Assembly (NCBI GenBank): GCA_963931865.1
Contig: OZ007515.1
Coordinates: forward strand, 9,096,685-9,160,684
Source of the DNA: Axinella damicornis
Lineage: Eukaryota; Porifera; Demospongiae; Axinellida; Axinellidae
Reading direction: 5' to 3'
DNA: 64,000 bases
Shown here: piece after piece, positions 1-10,726 of the stretch
Layout of the letters: each line of letters begins with the position of its first letter
Numbering within the stretch: position 1 is the first letter of the stretch
Program-made: the position numbers and the translations under genes
The notes under the pieces: model-generated
What the model was told of the DNA's origin: nothing
The model's input: only the letters and a program-made list of their open reading frames with translations
Databases searched by the model: none

Positions 1-27
1 GTCGGACTGACTAGGAAGAACAAATAA
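1..27 (+). CDS. 3' tail of a LITAF-like gene (partial)
   Basis: The first 27 bases read VGLTRKNK and a TAA stop. This is almost the same ending as the complete paralogue at 6427-6858 (VGLTRKSKA), so the window opens inside the last exon of another member of the tandem LITAF-like family. The rest of the gene is off the left edge and nothing can be said about its domain. Confidence 0.6.
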   Translation, partial: VGLTRKNK

Positions 28-242
28 GTTGCCAATTTGAATTTGACTCTCAGAGTTTTTAGCTGTCTGCTTTTGTATCTGTCTGCCAGACTGTCATTAG
101 TGGCACTGCCCAAGCTTAGGAATGTATCAGTAATGCATTCACGCTGTTTATTCATGAGGTGTTTCATTATGTGGTTGTTCGGATAAATGAGGTCACCGTA
201 ATTAAGTGTCGTGCTGTACTAGTACTGTACCCTGAACTGCCG

Positions 243-290
243 GTTAGACGGTCTCGTTCCTAAGACCCCACTCTGAGGTCTGGGAACGAA
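243..290. repeat. Hairpin element, GTTCC-type
   Basis: GGTCTCGTTCCTAAGACC pairs with GGTCTGGGAACGAAAG across a short loop. It is a diverged member of the hairpin family with ends like GCCTCGTTCCCAGGC, seen about ten times in the window. Confidence 0.5.
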
Positions 291-482
291 AGTTATCCAT
301 ATGCTGTTCTGATGTAGTCTGCGCGGGCCAGCCTTTCCCCACTGCCTACGACGCCACGAAAGTAAAAGAATAATAATCCCCTCCCAGGCTTTCTACTGTT
401 GCTGTTACTAGCACTAGCAGGCTCTAATAATGGTTAGTAGCTAGCCAGTCATAGCGATGCAATATTCATTGCCCTACATAAT

Positions 483-507
483 ACGATGTTTTACGAATAT
501 CCGTATA
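483..507 (+). promoter_or_regulatory. Conserved upstream block of LITAF-like genes, copy 1
   Basis: A 25-base string beginning ACGATGTTTTACG and ending ATCCGTATA recurs exactly at 3095-3119. Each copy lies upstream of a LITAF-like gene and is followed within about 100 bases by AAAGGTGCGT. It was probably carried by the tandem duplication and may belong to the promoter. That role is inferred from position. Confidence 0.35.
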
Positions 508-706
508 ACTGAAAACCAATTAAGATCAAGAGCTGCGCAGATATAGATCGTCGCGCCGCGTCTAGTCTGAAGATCACAAGCCAAAGGTGCGTGATAAATG
601 ATACACTGGCGTACTGTGCATGACTGTAGTTAATTGGGATGCTATCTACTTGCACTTTAGACTTTTATACTGTTGCGATCTCCATCGGCTAGTAAGTCCG
701 TTTCTC

Positions 707-732
707 GGGGGGGGGGGGGGGGGGGGGGGGGG
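707..732. repeat. Poly-G tract (26 G)
   Basis: An uninterrupted run of 26 G. Similar runs occur at 2905-2934, 36949-36977 and 45604-45628, and as poly-C at 20562-20594 and 31164-31183. Confidence 0.95.
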
Positions 733-837
733 AGGGAACTCAACTTCTCTTATCACAATAGTTCAATCTCCTTTGTCTTGCGGGCCATGCATGGCGAGTC
801 GGCCAAAGTATGAGACCTCCTTACCTTATTGAGATAT

Positions 838-1169
838 AGTCTGGATCCCAGACCCAAGGGGGTGACACTCCCATAATTTGACGCCGTAGTCAGAGCTGCG
901 ACCGGGATCAAGAAATCTTGGCCGTCATTTTTGCTGCTTGACCGCTTGACTGCATCGCAAAAAGACTCTTGACCGTTTGACTGCGCTGTATTTCAGCCGT
1001 TGACCGCTTGACCGCCGATAGTATACGGACAAATGCGTAGCGACTGCAGCCTTTCCTTAGTATACGGGGTCAAGATTCGCTGATAAGCCCGGTCGCAGCT
1101 CTGACTGCAGCGTGTATGGGAGTGTCACCCCCTTGAGGCCCCTCACCGGTTGGGTCTGGGATCCAGACT
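838..1169. mobile_element. Foldback (inverted-repeat) element
   Basis: The left arm starts AGTCTGGATCCCAGACCC and the right arm ends GGGTCTGGGATCCAGACT. Pairing continues inward through GGGGGTGACACTCCCAT and CAGAGCTGCGACCGG. The centre holds short repeats of CTTGACCGCTTGAC. This is the structure of a non-autonomous inverted-repeat transposon. No clear target-site duplication was seen. Confidence 0.7.
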
Positions 1170-2172
1170 AACTGAGGTATAGCACTGGAAGAAAAGGCAG
1201 CTCGTGAAATACTACTGCATGGATGATGCCTGATCAGCTGCTGTGTGGGCGCAGCAGTGGCACGTACAATTGATCCCAATGCACATCTTAGTTTGAGAAG
1301 CCTCTTTTCAACTCCTCTTCAGCTAATTGGTTTGTCATGTTCTAAACAGGGTTGAGGTTCTGACATCAGTTTCAGTCAGTGTGTGGGTGGGACTGCTCCA
1401 TGCTCATGGCCTAAGGCCATTAGGCGTGGGTCATTAAGTGAGACCAAACAGGTTTAATAACAATAGCTCTTGAATGGAGTGCATATACATTTGTAATTAC
1501 CTACCTATTCACGACAACAATTCTGAGCATGAAGTGCCTACGCCAGGTGTTCTCATGTGAGTTCGATTTGGGTATCGCACACATTCAAATGTCATCTGTG
1601 TATAGCAACTAAACCATTCACATACTCGGCACTAGAGCTTCCAACTAACTCCACCAATAGCCCTTACCTGGGTTTCAGTACAGAATGCATGAGTCATTGT
1701 TCCCCTTTGTGAGACCCTTTGGAGGTACAGTTCCTCCAGTGGGAACTATAGTGGTTCAAAGTTCACTTAAGGGTCAATGACTCCCACCCAACCTTCTGTC
1801 GATCATGGTGATCATGGTGATCCCTGTTGTCCGTTGTCAAGAAAACTTTGGCTTCCATTCTTGAGATTTTCAAGATCTGTACAAATTAAAGCTCTGTAAG
1901 GCTTCATACGAATCTCATGTTGGTGACCAGCTGCCTTAACCGGTTGTTGGTTGGGTCGGAGATTTACTGGCCATCACCTGCTGGTGGCATGCATTTTGTG
2001 ACTGGATCTGAACATGTTCTCAAGTTTGCCGTTTTTCAAACTCTTGTATTTCCGCAACTAAGTGTGATAATGCAGTGACTCTTGGTACAGCATGCACACT
2101 AACGTTATATTGGGTGTACCGTTGCAGAAAGTGAAGTCTTGAGTACACTGTCATAGTTTGCGATCTACCAAT

Positions 2173-2372
2173 NNNNNNNNNNNNNNNNNNNNNNNNNNNN
2201 NNNNNNNNNNNNNNNNNNNNNNNNNNNNNNNNNNNNNNNNNNNNNNNNNNNNNNNNNNNNNNNNNNNNNNNNNNNNNNNNNNNNNNNNNNNNNNNNNNNN
2301 NNNNNNNNNNNNNNNNNNNNNNNNNNNNNNNNNNNNNNNNNNNNNNNNNNNNNNNNNNNNNNNNNNNNNNNN
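2173..2372. other. Assembly gap (200 N)
   Basis: Exactly 200 N, a conventional gap length, so the true size is unknown. It lies between the presumed promoter and exon 2 of LITAF-like gene 2 and probably hides exon 1. Confidence 0.95.
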
Positions 2373-2423
2373 CCTGCACTCACCATTTTGCTTCAATAGT
2401 AGTGTTTACGTCTGTGTCCCCAG

Positions 2424-2708
2424 CAGGGAGCAGCAGTCACCGTGGTGACCACTCAGCCTACTGTGGTACAGACAGCAGTCTTCAAAGACCGCCCTGTCAC
2501 TATCACCGACAGCAAGGGTGAGCAAGTACAGACAGTGCTTGAGTACCGGTCGGGACTCCTCACCTGGATTGTCGCTGGAGCCATATGCCTATTCACTGGC
2601 CTCTTCTGTCTGGCGTTCATCCCATTTTGCGTCAACGATCTGAAGGATGTCTACCACATCAATCCAACCGATGGTAGTGTTGTGGCCGTATACAAACGCA
2701 TGGATTAA
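2424..2708 (+). CDS. LITAF-domain-like protein, gene 2 (exon 2)
   Basis: The exon follows a good acceptor (GTGTCCCCAG) and codes for 94 residues plus stop. It begins QGAAVTVVTTQ, matching QEAAVTVTTQ in the paralogue at 6427. It carries the LITAF fold pattern: a short beta region, a hydrophobic in-plane membrane helix (LLTWIVAGAICL and following), IPFCVNDLKDVYH and YKR near the end. In human LITAF this domain docks on late endosomal membranes and binds zinc through two CxxC pairs. Here both pairs are gone: the first is replaced by TITDSKG, the second by HINPTDG. The tandem paralogues show the same loss. Exon 1 is not visible, probably in the gap at 2173-2372. Family membership is well supported; function without zinc is unknown. 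Confidence 0.75.
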   Translation, partial: QGAAVTVVTTQPTVVQTAVFKDRPVTITDSKGEQVQTVLEYRSGLLTWIVAGAICLFTGLFCLAFIPFCVNDLKDVYHINPTDGSVVAVYKRMD

Positions 2709-2875
2709 TTTTTTTTTTTGTACCGAGATACTGGATAAACACTACATTAACAAAATTAATGTTGTTCTGAACAGAACTGTCGTTCGTGGTTGTTATTTCA
2801 TTATACTTGTACATTTTACAGCTGTGAAAATTCATCATTGCTACGACAATGACTACTGTAATTACAGAGTTGTGG

Positions 2876-2902
2876 TGTGTGTGTGTGTGTGTGTGTCTGT
2901 GT

Positions 2903-2934
<32 letters not shown>
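2876..2934. repeat. GT microsatellite plus 30-G tract
   Basis: A GT dinucleotide run (2876-2898) is followed by TCTGTGTTT and 30 consecutive G (2905-2934). It lies just downstream of LITAF-like gene 2. Confidence 0.95.
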
Positions 2935-2937
<3 letters not shown>

Positions 2938-3094
2938 TGTTATTTGCACACATACACTATTGTATTGCCTATGGCTTCATAGTAATTGCCTACATACCTC
3001 ATAGTAATTGCCTACATACAGGTGTGGGTAGTGCCATGATGGGTAGTGGAATGTAAACATGGGAGACAATTAACCAAAATTAATTACGTTGTAC

Positions 3095-3170
3095 ACGATG
3101 TTTTACGAATATCCGTATACATGTAATCAACTCAACTCTGAAGCCAGAAAGGTGCGTTATATAAGTGTTT
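3095..3170 (+). promoter_or_regulatory. Candidate promoter of LITAF-like gene 3
   Basis: The 25-base block at 3095-3119 is an exact copy of 483-507. About 40 bases further on comes AGGTGCGTTATATAAGTG, which contains a TATA-like ATATAAG. Position and conservation between paralogues suggest the core promoter. There is no transcript evidence. Confidence 0.35.
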
Positions 3171-3368
3171 GAGTAGCAGTTGCATGGACTAGCGTTATTC
3201 CGGGAGAGACTTAAGTCTCATCATCGCGGTTCCATGCTTTCTGTCCTCCGAAAAACGCGGGAGCAACCAATGAAAACTATATATTATAGTAGTATACTAC
3301 TAGCTTCCAGCTCCGCCCCGTGTTTCAAGGAGCCTGGGAACGAGACAGCCAGGGGAAATGTATCTCCA

Positions 3369-3455
3369 GGCCTGAAACAGAAAAAACCAAACAAACAGCA
3401 ACAGTGCTGTTTGATTTTGCTGTTGGCTTTTGGTTCTTCTGTTTCAGACCAGGAC
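3369..3455. repeat. Imperfect hairpin
   Basis: CCTGAAACAGAA and AACCAA on the left pair with TTGGTT, TTCTGTTTCAG and CCAGG on the right, around AACAGCAACAGTG and CTGTTGG. It lies in the 5' region of LITAF-like gene 3, directly after a half-copy of the GGGAACGAG repeat at about 3337. Confidence 0.55.
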
Positions 3456-3740
3456 CTGTATGAAAACTGACAGTGATATGTGGATACAGCATTTGCAAAC
3501 TAAATTCACCTATAACTAAAGCAAGTTAGCTATATAGTTTCACAAGCGGATATCCTCATGCATGTGCGTGCAAGCCGTTGCAATAATTTATGGGCTTGTC
3601 AGGCGGAGCATTTCTGATAATTATAAGAGAACCAGAGCTTGCATGAATTACTGAGTACAGTGACATACTTGAAGCTGTTTGCGATCTACCAATTTTGACA
3701 GGTTTGAGAGTTGCGGAAGATCTAGAGCCAGAGTTCAACC

Positions 3741-4595
3741 ATGTCGACCTGTGACATGTCCTGTGATCCAGTCCCCTATCCGGTGACGTTTCCATAAAAA
3801 TTATACTAGTCTTGGTGAAATGAGCATGTGCATGATGTCATTTGCAATGATCATTATCTATGATGAAATGTCATACTGTTTAATTGCTAGCGCTCCAAGA
3901 AGGCACATGCATGAAGATTCTATATATACCATCATGACCACTGTCGTCATCTAAGGCACTCCATAATAAGAATAATTATGCAGAAACTCACCTTGACGGT
4001 GGCCTTGCTTCAGCCATCATAGGCAGTACGCTGAGGTAAATCATAACAATGAGCTGATGGATCGACACAATGTGAGTCCGCTGAGGTATCATTGAGATAC
4101 TAGGAGTGTGCCACTCGGAAACTGCTAAATAAGTTCATACATAACCATCAATTACGAGAATCAGACCCACACTCCCCAGTTCTGAAGATGGCAAGTTTGT
4201 ACAGTATAATGTTCCATTAAATTTAACAAAATTTTAATATACTTCACAAGTCATGAATAACACATGATCCATTTTAACGCAAGAATTTCAATTCCGTATT
4301 CATCCTTCATGTCCCCCAGTTTCCAGCAGAAGACACCGTGGTGACCACTCAGCCAATTGTGACACCATACTTCAAAGACCGCCCTGTCGCTGTAACTGAC
4401 AGCAAGGGTCAGCAAGTACAGACAGTGCTTGAGTACCGGTCGGGACTCCTCACCTGGATTGTCGCTGGAGCCATATGCCTTCTCACAGGCCTCTTCTGTC
4501 TAATGTTCATCCCATTTTGCATCAACGATCTGAAGGACGTCTACCATATTAATCCTACTGATGGTAGTGTTGTGGGCGTATACAAACGACTGTAG
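3741..4595 (+). CDS. LITAF-domain-like protein, gene 3
   Basis: Proposed as two exons, 3741-3782 and 4320-4595, joined in phase 0 (donor CCG/GTGACG, acceptor GTCCCCCAG), giving 105 residues. Exon 1 would read MSTCDMSCDPVPYP; it is short and the less certain part. Exon 2 is clear: FPAEDTVVTTQ, then KDRPVAVTDSKG, the hydrophobic helix LLTWIVAGAICLL, FIPFCINDLKDVYH and YKRL. It is very close to gene 2 at both DNA and protein level, so the duplication is recent. As in gene 2, both CxxC zinc knuckles of the LITAF domain are absent. If it keeps a LITAF-like role it would sit on the cytosolic face of endosomal or lysosomal membranes. Confidence 0.65.
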
Positions 4596-6426
4596 AACTG
4601 AGACTAATGTTATGTAGGATAATGAGTTGTGTTGAAAAGAACTGTCAATGTTTGCCGTTATCTCTGAAGTTTACAAACTACTGGCATAACAGTTACTGTG
4701 AAGCAACAAATTTAAAGCCACAAGTAATGTGTTATTGTGTTGGTAGAGGCTAGCTGTGGTAACCATTGCCATAATAGCAATTGAGCTGTGCTGGGACCTA
4801 ACCACTGCCATAATTGCAAATTCAGCCTGTTGATGATGATCAAACAAGCATGTTAGATTATTTTGCATATGTACGTATACATAGGCTCATTCCCATGGCC
4901 TTATATATACATGCCTTTGATAGCTTAAGTATGCAAGTATCTAGAATCCATGAAATAAGTAACTTTGTGCCCCAGATTGCATGGTAAGATCCCCCAGGCC
5001 TATGCACAGGGTGTAGCACACCAACACACGACGTGTAATGAGGCTCACAATACCAGCAACAGTCACCCACATTAGGAGGCTATTTTGGAACTTCAGTGGC
5101 AGATAGTTAATTTGTCATGATAATCGCAATCTCCGCCTTGATGGACGACTATATCCTATCCATTGTTCTTAGAGTTGGCACCTTTTTGCCTGACCTGTAT
5201 TACTCTCACGAAATGCAGAATACAGAACAATTAACCTCTTAGATGGACTACCTACTGGAAACTGCATGTGGACCGAGCATCCAGACAGCCTCCAAACTCC
5301 AGCACTGGCACTACCATTTGCTGTGAAATGTCTCAGACTGGCTGACACTGCACTTTTGGTCTGATGAAACACATATCCGAAAGTATTGTGTCAAAATTTT
5401 CAACAATCTAAATCATATGTTCATTATTAACTCATTAAGCTGAGACACAAACCACTCCACACTCTTTTGTTGATATAGCTCCGATTTGGTATGTTCTGTT
5501 TGTGCACTTCAGGCGCCTTAAGCTTGCCAAGCTCTTCTTCTCTGAGACTTTTGCTCCAGTTGTGCAAGATCAGAGCCTAGCCATGCACTTATATACCATG
5601 CAGAACACACGATGACTGACTTACTAATTTTAGCTATCAAGTGGAATGTATTAACTAACAGCAGTCATAATTATGCATGCAATTAGAATGCCATACATTT
5701 TATGGTATACCAACGGTAGCTACAATTGTTATGTAAACTGTCCATTTCATCATACCTATGAATAATTTTTAAAGTGCAGACATGTGACTTGCATCAAATG
5801 TGGATAGTTGGATTCATCCTGTGGGTGCACCATACATCAGTCATCTCTTGTACATGTCCTGCATGGGTCGGGGTAAGTGGCTAGCTCTTGCAGAGTTATT
5901 ACAGCTTGTGTTTGTCATAGTTATACTGTGGACCAATACAGTGATGGTTTTGCCCTTAATGTTGTTTTGAGCTAACTGTTTGACATTGAGGCTATTAAAC
6001 TATACAGCATTCCAGTTGGTTTAGCTACCTGACCGTTTTGGTACCTATGTATACTGCATGCATGCTTATAGCTGAATTGCCAGTGCACAGATTTCTTACA
6101 TGTCTGTTCAAGCAAGTCACTGTCAGTTCCTCCAGTCCTGCATGACTAGACTTCTGACCACTTGTCAGCTGCAGCTACCCGTCGTTCTAGTCAGTGCTTC
6201 CTCATATGCTGTGTTGCTCGACCCCCAGATTGTTATAAGTGAATGTACGACTATATAATAATAGCAATGAAAAATGCCACGTGATCCCCTGATCCAAACA
6301 TTATCCTCATTCCAAGGCCCTCATACTAGAAAAGCAATAATCCAGAGCATATTAGTGGATATTGCTCCATTGTATGCCTATACTTTCAATTGTGACTTCT
6401 CCAGCATTGTAACTATTCATTGAGCT
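4596..6426. other. Intergenic region
   Basis: No exon, repeat array or structured element could be supported in this 1.8 kb stretch. Short open frames on either strand have no recognisable protein signature or splice context. Confidence 0.5.
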
Positions 6427-6858
6427 ATGACATCATACGGATCAATGGATGAGAGCGATGCACCATGGCAGCAGTTGGTTGAGCAGCCAGCCAAGTCTAT
6501 TGGAGGGAATCCAACTACAGAGCCCCTACCTGCTCAGATGACACAGGAGGCTGCCGTTACTGTGACAACTCAACCTGAGGCAAAGGTCCAGTTCCGAGAC
6601 TACCCAGTCTGGATCACAGACAGCAAGGGGAACCAGTTTCAAACACAGCTTCGATATAAGAATGGTCTCCTCATGTGGGTGACTGTTGGTATCGTGTGCC
6701 TCATTGGAGCCGCTTTCCTGTTTCCGTGTGTCGGTGTGATACCCCTGTGCATCAACGCTCTCAAAGATGTGGAGCATATCAACCCAAATGACGGCACAGT
6801 AGTGGGGGTGTATGACCGTGGCACTGAAGTCGGACTGACTAGGAAGTCAAAAGCCTAG
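6427..6858 (+). CDS. LITAF-domain-like protein, gene 4
   Basis: A single open frame of 143 residues from ATG 6427. Residues 1-45 are a polar, proline-containing leader (MTSYGSMDESDAPWQQ and following) longer than in genes 2 and 3. Residues about 55-135 are the LITAF-like domain: FRDYPVWITDSKG, then LLMWVTVGIVCLIGAAFLF, VIPLCINALKDVEH and VVGVYDRG. The CxxC pairs expected to hold zinc are replaced by WITDSKG and HINPNDG. The C-terminal tail VGLTRKSKA is shared with the gene at the left edge, so genes 1 and 4 may be the closer pair while 2 and 3 form the other. A 5' untranslated exon could exist. Confidence 0.8.
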   Translation: MTSYGSMDESDAPWQQLVEQPAKSIGGNPTTEPLPAQMTQEAAVTVTTQPEAKVQFRDYPVWITDSKGNQFQTQLRYKNGLLMWVTVGIVCLIGAAFLFPCVGVIPLCINALKDVEHINPNDGTVVGVYDRGTEVGLTRKSKA

Positions 6859-8006
6859 TAGTTAAGTGACATGAGACTATCATGTGACTGGGGCAGCCGC
6901 TGACCTGTTTTGCACATCACCTGCTTAACACTTGTATAAATGTTTATTCTAGCTTTGTGAGATGGTTGCATAATTAGCATGCTATAATTATATAGTTCGG
7001 AATTGATGGTGCTAATTGTACCCATTCTGTGCACCAAAGTTACAACTAGCATGCACAGACATTCCATGCAACCCTTCAAAATTTAAATGAGGTGACAAAC
7101 ACAGTACTATTCATGCATGAGAAATTGCCATGTATTTCCCTTGTGAACACCCAAGAGCGCATGATGACAACAATCATCATTGATGATGTCATCATTCACT
7201 CTTGGTACACTCTATAGTCTCTGACAGACACATTTTATCACTTGAGTCACTAGCTACATAATTATATTGATTTTGGCCCAAAATGTGGTGGTGTAAATAC
7301 TCATGTTACTCATGTTGCATGAAATCAGTGATGGAGGCCCATTGGCCCAATGGAGGGTGCATGATAACGTGATTGTACTAGGAGGGTGAGAAGGTGACTT
7401 GCACTGCAAACTGTGGGTTTCACCCTCATAATGAGGAATTAAGGTCTACATGCACTAAAACATCACCTGCGGTTAGCTGCAGTTACCTTCAGTTACCTGT
7501 AAGTTACCTGGACTGAGTATAGTTACTTGATGTGACCTTCACCATTGCATGTGGTTCAGTGAATGCCAGTTACCTTGTTACCCTTGTTACTGGTAACTAC
7601 GGCAATTAATTCAACTTTGATGGTCTCATAATACGCCACATGCACGTGGTCCTCTTCTAAGGTGTAGTTTGCCGCTATACCTGCCTATAGCTAGGTCATA
7701 AATCCTAGGCAACCTATTAATATTGGAGATGATTATAACTGTACAGCAACATACCAGATCAAGATTCAAGGTGCATTCAACATGCTGCCGACAGTTACAC
7801 TTTAGCCCACTGCTTTAGCCTGGAAGTAATTGCAGCCCCGCCCACCGTGACGGCATATCAGATCAAGATTCAAGGTGCATTCAACATGCTGCCGACAGTT
7901 ACACTTTAGCCTGGAAGTAATTGCAGCCCCGCCCACCGTGATATTACCGTCGCGTCAGATCGTACACACAGGAAACGCACATGGTGGCGCCGCTTCCCGT
8001 TCCAAT
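6859..8006. other. Intergenic region upstream of UGT
   Basis: No gene seen. It contains a small palindromic patch rich in ATGATG and CATCAT (about 7160-7200), repeated AGTTACCT units (about 7470-7515), and a 104-base tandem duplication next to the UGT start (separate entry). Confidence 0.5.
7755..7941 (+). repeat. Tandem duplication in the UGT 5' region (104-base offset)
   Basis: The sequence from CAGATCAAGATTCAAGG through GCAGCCCCGCCCACCGTGA occurs at 7755 and again at 7859, with a small insertion in the first copy. The second copy ends about 65 bases before the UGT start codon. Both copies carry a GCCCCGCCCACC box of the kind bound by Sp/KLF factors, so the duplication may double a promoter element. 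Confidence 0.7.
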
Positions 8007-9677
8007 ATGGCCAGTGCGATTACTCTCTGCAGCCTGTGGACTTGCTCTCTTGTCCTCTGTTGCTATGTCAATGCAGCCGGAACTCATGGCAAAGCCCAAG
8101 AACCAGAGAGTAGATCGAGCAAGCCTCCCTTCCGGAAAGAGAAGCACGTTGACAATAACGACCCTGACTGTTCTAGATTGTCAATTCTGCTGGTAACTTT
8201 CGCCTTCCCTGGTCACCTGATTCCCATGGCAGCCCTGGGAGAAGAGCTAGCCAGGAGGGGGCACAACGTCACCCTCTATTCCAACATGATGGAAGGGTCG
8301 GATCTGCCAGAACAGGCAGCCAAGAGGTCCGGAATTGCCTACTGGAATGCGGGACCGGATGTGATGACTCTGGCTGAATACGACGAAAGTGCTATAGAGT
8401 GGGCCAATTACAGTGTTACTATGCAGGCCGTCAAGCTTGGATCACAGATTCACGAACACTGCTGCAAGCATGGTTTTGTCCGAACACTAGACACTCCTCT
8501 CATCCAATCCTGGGATGTCGTAGTCATAGATACAGGCATGGCTGCAATGTTCGTAACATTTGCATGTGTCCCTCAGAAGTGGAAAGTTCCGTTTGTCCTT
8601 CTGAGCCCAAATGTAGTTGTCCATCCTGCTGATGCCCCACCCTGGCCCTTCCCTATCGTGGGTGTGGAGTATACCGACCACCTGTCCTTCCTGCAGAGGG
8701 GCGTTCTTGCTATCCTAAAGCCACTTCTCTCTCTGATGTTTGACAAGCTCACCATGCTCTCCTTGCCATTCCTCCAGGAAACTGGACATGGCTGTAACTC
8801 AAGTGACATCAAACGCTACACTAGTCCCACGACCTATTTCCCTAACATTATTGTATCAGTAACTGGCTTTGATTTTCCTCGACCTCAATTGCCATTGACT
8901 GAATATGTTGGGCCAATACTATCCAAGAATATACAACCACTTCCAAATGATTTGGAACAGTGGCTACTCAACAGGCCGGCAAAGAGTGTTGTATACATCA
9001 GCATGGGTTCCACAGGGTTAATGACTCGCACGTTGGCTGAGAGCACTGTAAATGGTATCCTAGCAACCAAGTACAGTGCAGTTTGGAGTTTGAAAGAGAG
9101 TGCTCAGCATGTACTGGACAGTCTTACCATTGACAAACAGAGGTTCTACATAGCAAAGTGGGTACCTCAGCTAACCGTGTTCAAACATGGCTCAGTTGGA
9201 ATGGCAATACTTCACGCAGGGCTAGGTGGACTTCAGGAGGCTCTGTACAATGGACATCCCGTCATCTCCCTCCCCTCATCCGGGGACCAGTGGTCCAACG
9301 CAGCCAAGGTGCAGCACTACAAACTCGGGTTGTATCTACGCCCAAGTGAGGTGAATGCGGAAACAATAACCGAGGCAATCAAAACCGTGAACGGAGAAGA
9401 GTACAGAAGCAAAGTGAGGAAGCTGCAGAAGATCTTCCTCCACGCAGGAGGGGCTGAGAGGGCTGCAGATCTGGTGGAGTTCTATGAGGAGGTCGGGTAT
9501 GAGCACCTGGTTCCAGCCTATGCCAAGTATGAGTGGAGCTGGGTGCAGTACTACAATGTGGATGTGTACGCCCTGCTGCTGACTTGTGTTCTTCTGATCA
9601 TCTTCGTTGTTTACAAAGCAGGGCAATGCTGCTGCCACAAGTGCTGCAGGAGGACTAAGAAAAGTAAAGCGGAATAG
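8007..9677 (+). CDS. UDP-glucuronosyltransferase family protein
   Basis: An intronless frame encoding 556 residues. The start at 8007 is preferred over an in-frame ATG at 7875 because it opens a signal peptide (MASAITLCSLWTCSLVLCC). The N-terminal acceptor domain has FPGHLIPMAALGEELARRGH, with the His in the place of the UGT catalytic base, and VVVIDTGMA with the partner Asp. The UDP-sugar domain has WVPQLTVFKHGSVG, then HAGLGGLQEALYNGHP and GDQWSNA, the UGT signature, although the usual THGG is LHAG. A membrane helix (YALLLTCVLLIIFVVY) precedes a Cys-rich tail ending KSKAE, which fits a KxKxx ER-retrieval signal. It should glucosylate or glucuronidate lipophilic compounds in the ER lumen. 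The sugar donor and substrate cannot be read. It converges on CCDC25 with about 160 bases between stop codons. Confidence 0.93.
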   Translation: MASAITLCSLWTCSLVLCCYVNAAGTHGKAQEPESRSSKPPFRKEKHVDNNDPDCSRLSILLVTFAFPGHLIPMAALGEELARRGHNVTLYSNMMEGSDLPEQAAKRSGIAYWNAGPDVMTLAEYDESAIEWANYSVTMQAVKLGSQIHEHCCKHGFVRTLDTPLIQSWDVVVIDTGMAAMFVTFACVPQKWKVPFVLLSPNVVVHPADAPPWPFPIVGVEYTDHLSFLQRGVLAILKPLLSLMFDKLTMLSLPFLQETGHGCNSSDIKRYTSPTTYFPNIIVSVTGFDFPRPQLPLTEYVGPILSKNIQPLPNDLEQWLLNRPAKSVVYISMGSTGLMTRTLAESTVNGILATKYSAVWSLKESAQHVLDSLTIDKQRFYIAKWVPQLTVFKHGSVGMAILHAGLGGLQEALYNGHPVISLPSSGDQWSNAAKVQHYKLGLYLRPSEVNAETITEAIKTVNGEEYRSKVRKLQKIFLHAGGAERAADLVEFYEEVGYEHLVPAYAKYEWSWVQYYNVDVYALLLTCVLLIIFVVYKAGQCCCHKCCRRTKKSKAE

Positions 9678-9836
9678 TATTTCACTAAATTGTCGTGGGT
9701 GCTAGATCATGCGTACATATTTCCTCAGCTTTGATCATGATCTGCTATGGGAAACCTGGCCTGGGACACTTTGTAACTCAACAACACATAAATCATATTT
9801 ATAAACATTCATCACAATAAAGAGTATTGCTGTATG

Positions 9837-10675
9837 CTACATGAAGTCATCCTCAAGAGCCTTATAGTCCACATCAGCATCATACTGCAGTACACAGAAA
9901 CATTTTTGGCATATTATAAGCTCTGTTTACACAAGCCACCACAGCATACTTGGATTGATGCCAGCTGGGGGAATCCATATTGGACCTAGTCTAGTTGCAT
10001 AATAATTATTATGGTGTGCAAACAAGTCATGATGGCAAACACAAGTGATGTGTTTATGTTATGGTCCACTGTACAAGAAAGCAAAAGGTTTTTTCTAAAA
10101 TATTTAGCTATGCAGCGGCCTTTCATATTACAACTCACAAAAAGCAAAGAAACAAGGGGGTTACACATCCTTAGTCCCATCCCATCCCTAAATTGTACAT
10201 TTATGAATGGGATGGGACTGAGGATATGTAACCGCTTGTTTCTTTGAGAAGCATTTCAAACCTTATGCTCTATGATCGCCTCATTTGCAGGCTCTCGTTA
10301 GACCACTCCATTACAGCCCAATGAGCCCATCCCCTTCTAGTCCGACGATTGCAGTACATTACTCACTATACACGTTCCCAGCACAAGGGTACATGTACCC
10401 ACGTAAATTAGCCCCTTTGTCACTCGTGAAGGCATGTCACACCTACCCATACTTATAGTGCAAAACATGCACGCAGTTATATCATTCCTACCTGATTGGT
10501 TCTCATGTTCTCCTCCTTCATCAATGACGTGTAGCTCCTGTGTAAACAGTACAGAATTTGATAGTCTATTTCTCACAAAGTTCTGCAACTGCCAACGTAC
10601 CTCAGTTCAGCCTCCTTCTTTAGTCTTTCCTCTTCTTCCTTCTGCCTTTGCCGCTGTGGAGGGAAAGTTGTCCTG

Positions 10676-10726
<51 letters not shown>

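Larger units (their letters stand above)
28..2423. other. Intergenic and 5' region of LITAF-like gene 2
   Basis: No coding exon is supported here. The stretch holds a hairpin element (243-290), a copy of a conserved upstream block (483-507), a run of 26 G (707-732), a foldback element (838-1169) and an assembly gap (2173-2372). The sequence left of the gap (about 2150-2172) matches the sequence just upstream of exon 1 of the next paralogue (about 3670-3694), so exon 1 of gene 2 is probably hidden in the gap. Confidence 0.6.

Noticed and set aside
7875..8006. Extended N-terminus of the UGT frame
   Set aside because: It covers the duplicated promoter segment, and the internal ATG at 8007 opens a proper signal peptide.
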